A program made the position numbers and the translations under genes. Source: Marinobacter goseongensis (lineage in GTDB: Bacteria > Pseudomonadota > Gammaproteobacteria > Pseudomonadales > Oleiphilaceae). Taken from it: 64,000 bases of DNA. The DNA lies in the NCBI RefSeq assembly GCF_023156235.1, contig NZ_JAKZAI010000006.1:176603-240602 (forward strand), read 5' to 3'. Below are positions 38,370-48,366 of this stretch, in pieces; within the stretch, counting starts at the first letter, position 1; every line of letters starts with the position of its first letter. The notes under the pieces were generated by a model. That model did no database searches. It was not told the origin of the DNA and was given only the letters and a program-made list of their open reading frames with translations.

Positions 38370-39175
38370 TAGTCTTCCTCCGGAACCCAGTTGGCCTTGC
38401 GTTTGTTCAGGAACGCGCTGAGCCCTTCCTGACCTTCTTCACCCACCCGGATATCCGCGATGCGGTGCGCGGTGTCGTCAATGACCTCGCCGCTGATCGC
38501 TTTGTGGCTGACGGCGAACACCAGATTCTTGGCGGCTTGCATGGCCTCGGGACCGTTGAGGGCAAGCTGAAGCAGTAATTCGTCGCAGCGTCGGTTCATG
38601 GCATCCACGTCGGCACAAACTTCGTGCACCAGGCCGAAGTGTTCGGCTTGTCGGGCGGAGAAGATCTCAGCGGTGATGAAGTAGCGGCGGGCCTGGCGTT
38701 CGCCGATGGCGCGCACCACGTAGGGACTGATCACCGCAGGAATCAGGCCGAGCTTCACTTCACTGAGGCAGAAACTGGCTTGTTCGGTGGCCAGCACGAT
38801 GTCACAGCAGGCGGCGAGGCCCACCGCGCCACCAAACGCCGCCCCCTGAACCAGGCCGATCACCGGTTTGGACAGGTGGTTGAGAACGCTCATCAGCCGC
38901 GCCAGTTCGCGGGAGTCGTCCAGGTTTTCCTGGCGGCTGTTGTCCGCCATGCGGCGCATCCAGCCCAGGTCGGCACCGGCGGAGAAGTGCTTGCCCTCTG
39001 AACGCAGGATGACCACCTTCACATGCTTGTTGGTGTCCACGTCGGTGAGGGCGCCGATCAGCTGCTGGATGATGACGTCATCAAAGGCGTTGCGCTTGTC
39101 CGGGCGGTTGAGTACCACCTCGGCAATGCCGCCGTCGCGGTGTCTGAGCAGAACTGCAGAGTTGTTGTCTGTCAT
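38369..39175 (-). CDS. liuC: Methylglutaconyl-CoA hydratase
   Basis: Crotonase-family enzyme (268 aa) that hydrates 3-methylglutaconyl-CoA to HMG-CoA. The CoA and oxyanion segments are HFSAGADLGWMRRMAD and LVQGAAFGGAVGLAACCD, with the second acidic residue region ASFCLSEVKLGLIPAVISPY. This matches LiuC/AUH-type hydratases. It sits between liuB (14 bp) and liuD (1-bp overlap), so the operon context makes the substrate assignment stronger than sequence alone. Confidence 0.93.
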   Translation of the reverse strand: MTDNNSAVLLRHRDGGIAEVVLNRPDKRNAFDDVIIQQLIGALTDVDTNKHVKVVILRSEGKHFSAGADLGWMRRMADNSRQENLDDSRELARLMSVLNHLSKPVIGLVQGAAFGGAVGLAACCDIVLATEQASFCLSEVKLGLIPAVISPYVVRAIGERQARRYFITAEIFSARQAEHFGLVHEVCADVDAMNRRCDELLLQLALNGPEAMQAAKNLVFAVSHKAISGEVIDDTAHRIADIRVGEEGQEGLSAFLNKRKANWVPEED

Positions 39176-39189
39176 GTCAGTCCTCCCGA

Positions 39190-40797
<1,608 letters not shown>

Positions 40798-40828
40798 GGT
40801 TTTTTGATCCCTCAAAAGTTGGGGGCGC

Positions 40829-40936
40829 GGGGCTGATGGACTGTCCTTCCGGAAACCGCTGCGAGCACATCCATGTGCGCTTCTCTCAGGCCATCCATGG
40901 CCTTCAAAATTTCCGGAAGGACAGCCCACCAGCCCC
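40829..40936. repeat. Structured intergenic repeat element (outer stem plus two hairpins)
   Basis: Outer arms 40829-40855 and 40910-40936 are complementary at 25 of 27 positions, including CTGTCCTTCCGGAAA against TTTCCGGAAGGACAG. Inside are two perfect small hairpins, GCACAT-CC-ATGTGC (40865-40878) and GGCCAT-CC-ATGGCC (40889-40902), giving a three-stem shape. Both inner loops read CATCCATG. It lies between liuA and liuB. The look is that of a mobile palindromic repeat (REP/MITE-like) or a structured RNA. Only one copy is in this window. Confidence 0.7.
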
Positions 40937-40988
40937 TTGGCATACATTGGGTGCAGGTGTCCGCGCTAGGCGAACGAAGGAGCTGGCC

Positions 40989-42155
40989 TTACTTGTTCAG
41001 GAACAGCTCTCTGCCGATCAGCATGCGGCGGATTTCAGACGTGCCGGCACCGATTTCGTAGAGTTTGGCGTCGCGCAGCAGGCGGCCGGTCGGGTATTCG
41101 TTGATGTAGCCGTTGCCGCCCAGCAGCTGGATGGAGTCCAGGGCCAGTTTGGTGGCCATTTCGGCGGAGTAGAGGATCGCGCCGGCGGCGTCTTTGCGGG
41201 TGGTTTCGCCGCGGTCCGCGGACATGGCTACCATGTAGACGTAGGATTTGGCGGTGTTCATCCAGGTGTACATGTCCGCCACTTTGCCCTGGACCAGCTC
41301 GAATTCGCCGATGGCCTGGCCGAACTGTTTGCGCTCGCGGATGTAGGGAACCACCACGTCCATGGCCGCTTGCATGATGCCCAACGGGCCGCCGGAAAGT
41401 ACCAGGCGTTCGTAGTCTAGGCCGCTCATCAGGACTTTGGCGCCATTGCCTTCGCCGCCGAGGATGTTTTCGCGGGGCACTTTGCAGTCCTGGAAGACCA
41501 GTTCGCAGGTGTTGGAGCCGCGCATGCCGAGTTTGTCGAGTTTCTGGTGGCGGCTGAAGCCGGGGGCGTCGCGTTCTACGATGAAGGCGGTGACGCCGCG
41601 GGAGCCGGCCTGGGTGTCGGTTTTGGCGTAGATAACATAGGTGTGCGCGTCCGGGCCGTTGGTGATCCACATTTTGTTGCCGTTGAGCACGAAGTGGTCG
41701 CCTTCGTCGCGGGCCGACAGTTTCATGGAGATGACATCGGAGCCGGCGTTGGGCTCGGACATGGCCAGCGCGCCGACGTGTTCGCCGCTGACCAGTTTGG
41801 GCAGGTATTTCTGTTTCTGTTCTTCGGTGCCGTTGCGGTTAATCTGGTTTACGCACAGGTTGGAGTGGGCGCCGTAGGACAGGCCGACGGAGGCGGATGC
41901 ACGGCTGATTTCTTCCATGGCGATCACGTGTGCCAGGTAGCCCATGTCGGAGCCGCCGTACTCTTCACTGACGGTAATACCCAGCAGGCCCATGTCGCCC
42001 ATTTTCCGCCACAGATCCATGGGGAATTCGTTGTTGCGGTCGATGTCTTCCGCCCGCGGAGCGATTTCCGCGGCGGCGAAGCCGTTGATCTGCTCGCGAA
42101 GCATGTCGAGGGTTTCGCCGAGGCCGAAGTTGAGCTCTGAGTATTGTGATTGCAT
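40989..42155 (-). CDS. liuA: Isovaleryl-CoA dehydrogenase
   Basis: FAD enzyme (388 aa) that oxidises isovaleryl-CoA to 3-methylcrotonyl-CoA. Acyl-CoA dehydrogenase segments are present: [38 protein letters not shown], and [19 protein letters not shown]. The isovaleryl-type catalytic Glu is in [14 protein letters not shown], and the residue at the usual medium-chain position is Gly-Ala (IGAGT), as expected for this subfamily. It follows liuR by 41 bp on the same strand. Confidence 0.95.
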   Translation of the reverse strand: MQSQYSELNFGLGETLDMLREQINGFAAAEIAPRAEDIDRNNEFPMDLWRKMGDMGLLGITVSEEYGGSDMGYLAHVIAMEEISRASASVGLSYGAHSNLCVNQINRNGTEEQKQKYLPKLVSGEHVGALAMSEPNAGSDVISMKLSARDEGDHFVLNGNKMWITNGPDAHTYVIYAKTDTQAGSRGVTAFIVERDAPGFSRHQKLDKLGMRGSNTCELVFQDCKVPRENILGGEGNGAKVLMSGLDYERLVLSGGPLGIMQAAMDVVVPYIRERKQFGQAIGEFELVQGKVADMYTWMNTAKSYVYMVAMSADRGETTRKDAAGAILYSAEMATKLALDSIQLLGGNGYINEYPTGRLLRDAKLYEIGAGTSEIRRMLIGRELFLNK

Positions 42156-42196
42156 GGTTGGCTACCTTGGTATTCCGAATTGATTAACGCGGGGGA

Positions 42197-42634
42197 TCAG
42201 GCCCCGGCTTTTTCTGATGATGGCTGTTCAGTCTGTGACTCTTTACGTTTCTGAAGTTCCGCCAGGGCTTCGCGACAGCGGGTTTCCGCTGTTTCCATTT
42301 CCATTTCTGCCTGGGCGATGTCGTTTTTCTGCTGTTCCAGATGGGCGCGTTTGTTGTCCAGAATGGCCAGCATCTTCAGTAACTGTTTTTCGTTGCCCGT
42401 GAGGGTTTCGTCCCACAGATCGAACAGTTCCTTGGTTTCGGCGAGCGAAAAGCCCATACGTTTGCCCCGCAGGATCAACTTCAGCCGAACCCGATCCTTG
42501 GAACTGAAAATTCGTGTCTGCCCCCGTCGGGCGGGCTTCAGCAGGCCCTGATCCTCATAGAACCGGACGCTCCGTGTGGTAACGTCAAACTCCTTGGCGA
42601 GCTCACTGATGCTGTATGTGGTTTTATCTGCCAT
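42197..42634 (-). CDS. liuR: MerR-family regulator of the liu operon
   Basis: A 145-aa MerR transcription factor. The winged HTH is at residues 6-75 (YSISELAKEFDVTTRSVRFYEDQGLLKPARRGQ), followed by a long dimerisation coiled coil. The C-terminus is short and Glu/Lys rich. LiuR proteins control branched-chain amino acid catabolism and bind a conserved palindrome, which is seen 34 bp upstream of this gene. First gene of the liu transcript, so autoregulation is likely. No metal-binding Cys typical of CueR or MerR is seen. Confidence 0.93.
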   Translation of the reverse strand: MADKTTYSISELAKEFDVTTRSVRFYEDQGLLKPARRGQTRIFSSKDRVRLKLILRGKRMGFSLAETKELFDLWDETLTGNEKQLLKMLAILDNKRAHLEQQKNDIAQAEMEMETAETRCREALAELQKRKESQTEQPSSEKAGA

Positions 42635-42668
42635 GGCGATTTCCTTTTTAGAGTAAGGTTAGATAAAG

Positions 42669-42684
42669 TTTACGTAAACGTAAA
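42669..42684. promoter_or_regulatory. LiuR operator
   Basis: TTTACGT-AA-ACGTAAA is a near-perfect palindrome with 7-bp arms and a 2-bp centre. It matches the TTTACGT..ACGTAAA type of motif reported for LiuR in gammaproteobacteria. It lies 34 bp upstream of liuR and 68 bp upstream of the divergent SDR gene, so it could control both directions. Confidence 0.75.
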
Positions 42685-42752
42685 GTAAATTCTGGGTGTC
42701 AAAACCGGTTTTTTGAGTTGAATGATCTGACACAGTTTTCAAGGAGCAGACG

Positions 42753-43514
42753 ATGGAATTTCAGAATGTACCGGCCATTGTAACGGGTGGCGCTTCCGGT
42801 TTGGGTGAGGGCGCGGCCCGTGCGCTGGCCGCCGCTGGCTGTAAGGTGGCGATTCTCGACCTGCAGAAAGAGCAGGGTGAAGCGGTGGCCCGGGATATCG
42901 GGGGGCTGTTCGTGCACTGTGATGTCAGCTCCCCCGAGAGTGCGGAAGCGGCGCTCACTGCCGCACGTGAGGCCCACGGCCCCTGCGGCATTGCCGTGAA
43001 CTGTGCCGGTATCGCACCGGCGGCAAAGATTCTGGGCCGTGACGGGGTGATGCCGCTGGAGAACTTCAGCAAAGTGATTCAGGTCAACCTGATCGGTACC
43101 TTCAATATTCTGCGTCTGGCCGCCGCCGAGATGGCCCAGCGTGACGCCAACGGCGACGGCGAGCGGGGCGTGATCATCAACACGGCTTCGGTGGCCGCCT
43201 ACGAGGGCCAGATCGGGCAGGCCGCCTACAGTGCGTCCAAGGGCGGGGTAGTGGCGCTGACGCTGCAGTCGGCGCGGGAGCTGGCCCGTGAGGGTATCCG
43301 GGTGAACACCATTGCGCCTGGGCTGTTCATGACGCCGATGATGGCAGGCATGCCCCAGGAAGTGCAGGACAGCCTGGCGGCGACGCTGCCGTTCCCGAAG
43401 CGTCTTGGCAAGCCAGAAGAGTTCGGCATGATGGTGGACCAGATGGTGCGCAACCCGATTCTGAACGGTGAGGTGATTCGTCTGGATTGCGCCCTTAGGA
43501 TGTCGCCCAAATGA
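42753..43514 (+). CDS. SDR oxidoreductase, 3-hydroxyacyl-CoA dehydrogenase type II-like
   Basis: A 253-aa Rossmann-fold enzyme with the cofactor motif IVTGGASGLGEGAARALAAA, the NAG motif NCAGIAPA, and the active site YSASKGGVVALT preceded by the catalytic Ser in INTASVAAYEG. The end of the protein (PMMAGMPQEVQDSLAATLPF and GEVIRLDCALRM) is characteristic of HSD10/3-hydroxy-2-methylbutyryl-CoA dehydrogenases. This would serve isoleucine or fatty acid breakdown. It is divergent from liuR and shares the LiuR operator region. AAGGAG is present before the ATG. Confidence 0.88.
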   Translation: MEFQNVPAIVTGGASGLGEGAARALAAAGCKVAILDLQKEQGEAVARDIGGLFVHCDVSSPESAEAALTAAREAHGPCGIAVNCAGIAPAAKILGRDGVMPLENFSKVIQVNLIGTFNILRLAAAEMAQRDANGDGERGVIINTASVAAYEGQIGQAAYSASKGGVVALTLQSARELAREGIRVNTIAPGLFMTPMMAGMPQEVQDSLAATLPFPKRLGKPEEFGMMVDQMVRNPILNGEVIRLDCALRMSPK

Positions 43515-44230
43515 TGGAATAAGGGGGGAATCAGAGCCGAATCAGGCTCTTGATGCACTGATTAACCTGCCCAGAGAAACGACAGGAGTGCATGGCGGCG
43601 CACCAGGACAGGGCCACAGCGTTTTCGCTACAGCCTTATACAACGCCTGCACTCGCGATTTGGTTCCATAAAAAAAATTGCGCTAAATTCGATTTGAAAA
43701 TAAACAGCAAATTTTTTTTGCGATTACGAAATATGAAATCGCAATTTCCCTTCTCCTGAGTACCCCTGAAACGGCCATTGACTCGGTCGAATCCCCGATT
43801 AGTGCAGACGGGTCAAGGCACTAAGTCTTCCATGTAGACGCCAGATCCACGATGGATCCAGAGACATGTATTCACTATCGATATTTCTAATTATCTTTTC
43901 GTAACAGGTGTTTAACGTTTAGTTACGTTAGTTTTCTCTCCGTCGGAACGCAGCAGACGACGTGAGCCGGTACCTATTGGCTCGTCTGCGAACGCGTTCC
44001 CCCAATTCACGCTGGACGTTCGAAAGGGGCTTTTGACAGGCGTTTTTTTGAGCACTGTCAGGTTGCTCGTAAATGGACACCGACTGCGGAGAAAAGTTCC
44101 ACAACGGTCTTGGTGTTCGTTAGCGAGCTTGCAATCCACCCCTTCTTGAGTGGGGCCAGTCAATCAGCAGTTGGATTCAGGACGATTCGTAAGCCGGATC
44201 GTTGGATGACCGTCAGGGGAGAGAAAGGAT
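43515..44230. other. Long intergenic region upstream of algD
   Basis: This 716-bp stretch contains no convincing gene. It starts with a small hairpin after the SDR gene (AGAGCC at 43533-43538 with GGCTCT at 43545-43550). An AT-rich block (about 43660-43760) follows, unlike the GC-rich surroundings, with A- and T-runs and the perfect inverted repeat TTGCGATT (43718-43725) and AATCGCAA (43737-43744). A 10-bp palindrome GAACGCGTTC lies near 43990. The last 130 bp should hold the algD promoter. No clear AlgU-type (GAACTT..TCTGA) or RpoN-type element was found by eye. AGAAAGGAT precedes the algD start. Confidence 0.6.
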
Positions 44231-45541
44231 ATGCGAGTCAGTATTTTTGGTTTGGGTTATGTCGGGGCCGTGTGTACCGCCAGCCTTGCTCAGCGGGGTC
44301 ACCACGTTGTCGGCGTGGATGTTTCGCCGGTCAAGATCGATCTGATCAACAAAGGCAAGTCGCCAATTGTCGAGCCGGGGCTGGAGGAGCTGCTTCGGGC
44401 AGGTCGTGAGAACGGGTTTATCAACGGCGTGACCGACGGCCACGTGGCCGTTCAGGAAAGCGAGCTGTCGATGATCTGTGTCGGTACGCCCAGCAAGTCA
44501 AACGGGGACCTCGATCTGCAGTATGTGGAGAAGGTGTGCACCGACATTGGAACCGCCCTGAAGGACAAAGGCGACTGGCATCTGGTTGCCGTTCGCAGCA
44601 CGGTTCTGCCCGGAACCGTGCGGGAGGTGGTCATTCCCGCGCTGGAAAAGGCGTCGGGCAAAACTGCCGGTGTGGATTTCGGGGTTTGCGTGAATCCGGA
44701 ATTTCTCCGTGAGAGCACCGCGATTATGGATTATGACCATCCCCCAATGACCGTGATCGGCGAGCTTGACGACCGGTCGGGCGAGTTTCTGGCGCGGATT
44801 TACCAGGATCTGGACGCACCGATCATCCGCAAGCCGATCGAGGTTGCGGAGATGATCAAGTACACCTGCAACATCTGGCACGCCACCAAGGTCAGCTTCG
44901 CCAACGAGATTGGCAACATTGCCAAGTCCATGGGTGTGGACGGCCGCGATGTCATGGATGTGGTCTGTCAGGACAAGAAGCTGAACATCTCGCGCTATTA
45001 CCTGCGCCCGGGCTTCGCCTTCGGCGGTTCCTGTCTGCCAAAGGACGTCCGTGCACTGACGTACCGCGCCAACCAGCTCGATGTGAAACACCCGCTGCTG
45101 AGTTCGATCATGAGCAGTAACAACGAGCAGGTTGCCCATGCGTTCAAGCTGCTTACCAGCAACGGCTGCCGCAAGATCAGCATGCTCGGCCTGAGCTTCA
45201 AGTCCAATACCGATGATCTGCGGGAAAGCCCGTTGGTGGAACTTGCCGAGATGCTGATCGGGAAGGGGTACGACCTGCAGATCTTCGACCGCAATGTCGA
45301 TTACGCCAGAACGCACGGTGCCAACCGGGAATACATCAACCAGAAGATTCCCCATCTGTCGAACCTGATGCACAGCGACTTGCGCGGCGTGATTGATCAC
45401 GGCGATGTGATCGTGGTGGGCAACAACGATGAGCTGTTTGAGACGGTGATTTCAGAAGTGCCTGAGGGCAAGCGCGTGGTGGATCTTGTGGGCTTCATGA
45501 AAACCACAAGCACGGAAGAGCTGGAAGGCATCTGCTGGTAA
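44231..45541 (+). CDS. algD: GDP-mannose 6-dehydrogenase
   Basis: Commits carbon to alginate by converting GDP-mannose to GDP-mannuronic acid with two NAD+. The 436-aa length equals the Pseudomonas enzyme. The N-terminal NAD motif is MRVSIFGLGYVGAVCTASLA, the catalytic Cys is in FAFGGSCLPKDVRALTYR, and the linker region NPEFLRESTAIMDYDHPP is conserved. First gene of the alginate operon, with ribosome site AGAAAGGA. A strong hairpin (45555-45595) follows its stop codon, so its message may be processed apart from alg8. Confidence 0.97.
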   Translation: MRVSIFGLGYVGAVCTASLAQRGHHVVGVDVSPVKIDLINKGKSPIVEPGLEELLRAGRENGFINGVTDGHVAVQESELSMICVGTPSKSNGDLDLQYVEKVCTDIGTALKDKGDWHLVAVRSTVLPGTVREVVIPALEKASGKTAGVDFGVCVNPEFLRESTAIMDYDHPPMTVIGELDDRSGEFLARIYQDLDAPIIRKPIEVAEMIKYTCNIWHATKVSFANEIGNIAKSMGVDGRDVMDVVCQDKKLNISRYYLRPGFAFGGSCLPKDVRALTYRANQLDVKHPLLSSIMSSNNEQVAHAFKLLTSNGCRKISMLGLSFKSNTDDLRESPLVELAEMLIGKGYDLQIFDRNVDYARTHGANREYINQKIPHLSNLMHSDLRGVIDHGDVIVVGNNDELFETVISEVPEGKRVVDLVGFMKTTSTEELEGICW

Positions 45542-45554
45542 GGCTTCACCTCCC

Positions 45555-45595
45555 GTGTGCGGCCCTGACCGATTGTACGGTCCAGGGCCGCACAC
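45555..45595. promoter_or_regulatory. Intercistronic hairpin between algD and alg8
   Basis: GTGTGCGGCCCTG (45555-45567) pairs perfectly with CAGGGCCGCACAC (45583-45595). An inner ACCG/CGGT extends the stem to 17 bp with one bulged C and a 6-base loop. It begins 14 bp after the algD stop. No T-run follows, so it looks more like a message-stabilising, processing or pausing element than a full terminator. Confidence 0.7.
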
Positions 45596-45634
45596 CCGGA
45601 AAACGTACGGAACGTAATTTCAGGAACGGACGGC

Positions 45635-47119
45635 ATGTCTTATATCTCCGACAATACAGTGTCCAGAACCGGCGGGTGGCTGTTGTTTCTGGCAGCCCTT
45701 GGGGCGTTGGCGGTTTCCCTGCCCACCACCTATACGGTGAGGGGTGGCGCCCATTTTCTGCTGGTTATCGGGGTGATTGGTATCTGGCGGTATTCCATCG
45801 GTTTCATGCATTTTGTGCGGGCGATGTACTTTCTTAAATGGGTTTACCCGCGGCTACGCAGTAAGGCCCTGGCATTGGGTGATGATGCCGCGCCCTCCCA
45901 TGTATATCTGATGGTTACCAGTTTCCGCATCGATGCGGGCACCACTGCCATGGTGTACGACTCAATCATCCGCGAGGCCGTTGAGTGCGGCTGGCCTACT
46001 ACAGTGGTGGCCTCGGTAGTCGAGTTGTCGGATGAAATGCTGATGCGGGCCATGTGGCGCAAGCTCGATCCACCCGGTCACATCAAGCTCAAGATAGTGC
46101 GCATTCCGGGGACCGGCAAGCGCGACGGACTGGCATACGGATTCCGTGCCATCTCTCGTGACCTTCCTGATGAAAACGCGGTGGTGGCGGTCGTCGATGG
46201 CGATACCGTTCTTGAGCCCGGAGTTGTCCGCAAAACCGCTCCCTTCTTCCGGCTGATGCCGAACATCGGTGCGCTCACCACCAATGAGTTCTGCGAGGTG
46301 CGTGGCAGTTATCTGATGTCCGAGTGGCACAAGCTGAGGTTTGCCCAGCGGCACATGAATATGTGTTCAATGGGGTTGTCTTACCGGGTACTGACGCTCA
46401 CCGGGCGCATGTCTGTGTTTCGGGCCAGCGTGGTGACCCGTCCGGAGTTCATCAGTGACGTGGAGTATGACTCCCTGAAGCACTGGCGCCTGGGTGAATT
46501 CCGTTTCCTGACCGGGGACGACAAGTCGAGCTGGTTCAGCATGATGCGCCTCGGCTACGACACCTTCTATGTACCGGACGCGACGATCCGCACGGTAGAG
46601 CACCCGCCCGATCCGAGCTTTATCCGATCGGCTCGACAGTTGATGTTCCGTTGGTATGGCAACTCGTTGCGCCAGAACTCTCGGGCCACGAAGCTCGGTC
46701 CGCGGCGCCTGGGATGGTTCACCTGGTACGTGCTGTTTGATCAGCGGATTTCGATGTGGACCAGCATCCTCGGGCTGTCGGCAGCCACGGTAGCGGCCAT
46801 CAAATACTCCGGGATTGTGTTGGTGGCTTACCTGTTGTGGATCGGTTTAACCCGTCTGGTGCTGACGTTGCTGCTCATTACCACCGGGCATTCGGTTGGG
46901 CCGGCCTATCCACTCATTCTGTATTTCAATCAGATTTTTGGGTCGTTGGTGAAAATCTATGTGTTCTTCCGGCTCGATCGCCAGTCCTGGACGCGTCAGA
47001 AAACCCGTTTCAGTGCGGACAACGCGTCGTTCCAGCAACGCATGAATCGCTGGTCCTCGAGGGTGATGACGTTATCCGCAGGCAGCATTTTTCTTGCGGT
47101 GGTGATGAAGCTGGTCTGA
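45635..47119 (+). CDS. alg8: Alginate polymerase glycosyltransferase subunit
   Basis: Inner-membrane GT2 enzyme (494 aa) that polymerises mannuronate. Two N-terminal membrane segments precede the cytoplasmic domain, and about three more follow it. The donor-binding Asp pair is in [12 protein letters not shown], the base region is [14 protein letters not shown], and the processive QxxRW signature is [12 protein letters not shown]. It works with Alg44 in the inner membrane. The gap to alg44 is 63 bp with no terminator. Confidence 0.95.
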   Translation: MSYISDNTVSRTGGWLLFLAALGALAVSLPTTYTVRGGAHFLLVIGVIGIWRYSIGFMHFVRAMYFLKWVYPRLRSKALALGDDAAPSHVYLMVTSFRIDAGTTAMVYDSIIREAVECGWPTTVVASVVELSDEMLMRAMWRKLDPPGHIKLKIVRIPGTGKRDGLAYGFRAISRDLPDENAVVAVVDGDTVLEPGVVRKTAPFFRLMPNIGALTTNEFCEVRGSYLMSEWHKLRFAQRHMNMCSMGLSYRVLTLTGRMSVFRASVVTRPEFISDVEYDSLKHWRLGEFRFLTGDDKSSWFSMMRLGYDTFYVPDATIRTVEHPPDPSFIRSARQLMFRWYGNSLRQNSRATKLGPRRLGWFTWYVLFDQRISMWTSILGLSAATVAAIKYSGIVLVAYLLWIGLTRLVLTLLLITTGHSVGPAYPLILYFNQIFGSLVKIYVFFRLDRQSWTRQKTRFSADNASFQQRMNRWSSRVMTLSAGSIFLAVVMKLV

Positions 47120-47182
47120 CGCCAGCGGGAAACTCTTCACTTAAACCAATGATGAACTGAAAAAAACACAAGGGTCAGAGCA

Positions 47183-48352
47183 ATGAATACGGCAGCAGTT
47201 GCACCGCAATTTGTCCATGAATCCGAAGCACAGCGACAGTACGCCCGGGTGAGAATTCCGGCCAAGCTGTTCGTGAGTCTCGACGGTACCACCCACAAAT
47301 TTCCGGTGGCCGATCTGTCCGCCGGCGGCTTCAGTGTCAACACCGGCCTGGAATCGTTCCGTCAGGGTCGGTTATACAACGGCCGCCTGGTGTTCAAGGT
47401 TGACGGTTTTGATCTGGCCATCGATGTCAGTTTTGTTCCGCGCAGTTTTGATTCGGCTAACGACCGTTGTGGGTGCGAGTTCCAGAACCTGGGTGCCCGG
47501 GAAGTATCGGCTTTGCGGTACCTGATAACCGCATTTCTCAGCGGAGAGGTCGTTTCTGCCGGGGATGTGCTCAACACCCTGTCGCGGGAAAACTTCACCC
47601 GGGCCCGCAAGGGTAAAGGCAGTAACGATCTCGGGTTCTTCGGGAAGATCCGGGCCATGCTCGGAAGCCTGATTGTGATGGCGCTGGGGCTTTCCGCGAT
47701 CAGCTTCGTCGCCTCGGAACTCTGGGATATCTACTTTGTGACCAAGGCGGAATCCGCGATGGTCGCCTCCGAGCAGATCCCGGTCACTATTCCGAAAGAT
47801 GCCAACGTGACCACCCTGGTCGAGTCCGGGCAGCAGGTCAAAGCGGGCGATCCCATCGCTACATTCGATGCCCCGATGTTGTCTTACGTGAACGATTTGG
47901 TGGGTGAAGGCAACTACAGCGTCGCGCAAATCGAAGAGCTTTTGGACCAACGGGTTCGTGGAACCCTGACCAGTCCCTGTGACTGCAAAGTGCTGAACCT
48001 CCGCGCCGCCGAAGATCAGTACATGAGTAAGGGAGAGCAACTGGCTGTTATGGCGCCAATGGACTCGTCCGCTCATGTGGTGGCCAATTTCCTGTTTGAT
48101 CAGGGTGAAAAACTGGAAGAGGGGCAAAGCGTCACGCTGCGTCTGCCCAGTGGTGAAGAGCATGCAGGGCGCATCACGTCACTCTATGTCAGCACCCAGG
48201 CCCAGGGCGGTCCGATTGACGTGATCAGCGCATCTATCGAATCCACCGAACCACTGCCAATCGAGGCGATAGGGCGTCCCATTGGCGTAACGGTTGACCA
48301 GTTCAAGATGCCGAGTCTTGGGAAAGTCGTCGACCGGTTTTCGGAAGGCTGA
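47183..48352 (+). CDS. alg44: Alginate copolymerase with PilZ c-di-GMP receptor
   Basis: A 389-aa inner-membrane protein needed for polymerisation. The cytoplasmic PilZ domain carries both c-di-GMP motifs at the same numbers as in P. aeruginosa: RQYAR (Arg18, Arg22) and DLSAGG (Asp44, Ser46). A membrane segment lies at about residues 160-185 (MLGSLIVMALGLSAISFVAS), and the periplasmic part resembles HlyD-type adaptors (VESGQQVKAGDPIATFDAP). Polymer output should thus depend on c-di-GMP. The gene is followed by algK after 14 bp. Confidence 0.95.
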   Translation: MNTAAVAPQFVHESEAQRQYARVRIPAKLFVSLDGTTHKFPVADLSAGGFSVNTGLESFRQGRLYNGRLVFKVDGFDLAIDVSFVPRSFDSANDRCGCEFQNLGAREVSALRYLITAFLSGEVVSAGDVLNTLSRENFTRARKGKGSNDLGFFGKIRAMLGSLIVMALGLSAISFVASELWDIYFVTKAESAMVASEQIPVTIPKDANVTTLVESGQQVKAGDPIATFDAPMLSYVNDLVGEGNYSVAQIEELLDQRVRGTLTSPCDCKVLNLRAAEDQYMSKGEQLAVMAPMDSSAHVVANFLFDQGEKLEEGQSVTLRLPSGEEHAGRITSLYVSTQAQGGPIDVISASIESTEPLPIEAIGRPIGVTVDQFKMPSLGKVVDRFSEG

Positions 48353-48366
48353 GGGGGTTGCATAGC

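Noticed and set aside
40798..40947. N-terminal extension of liuB by 50 codons
   Set aside because: The extension translates the structured repeat, has no family similarity, and the shorter start gives the usual length.
43912..44163. 83-codon minus-strand frame in the algD leader
   Set aside because: The composition is unlike a protein, there is no ribosome site, and no motif is visible.
44100..44230. AlgU or RpoN promoter for algD
   Set aside because: No pair of elements with correct sequence and spacing was found by eye, so none is annotated.
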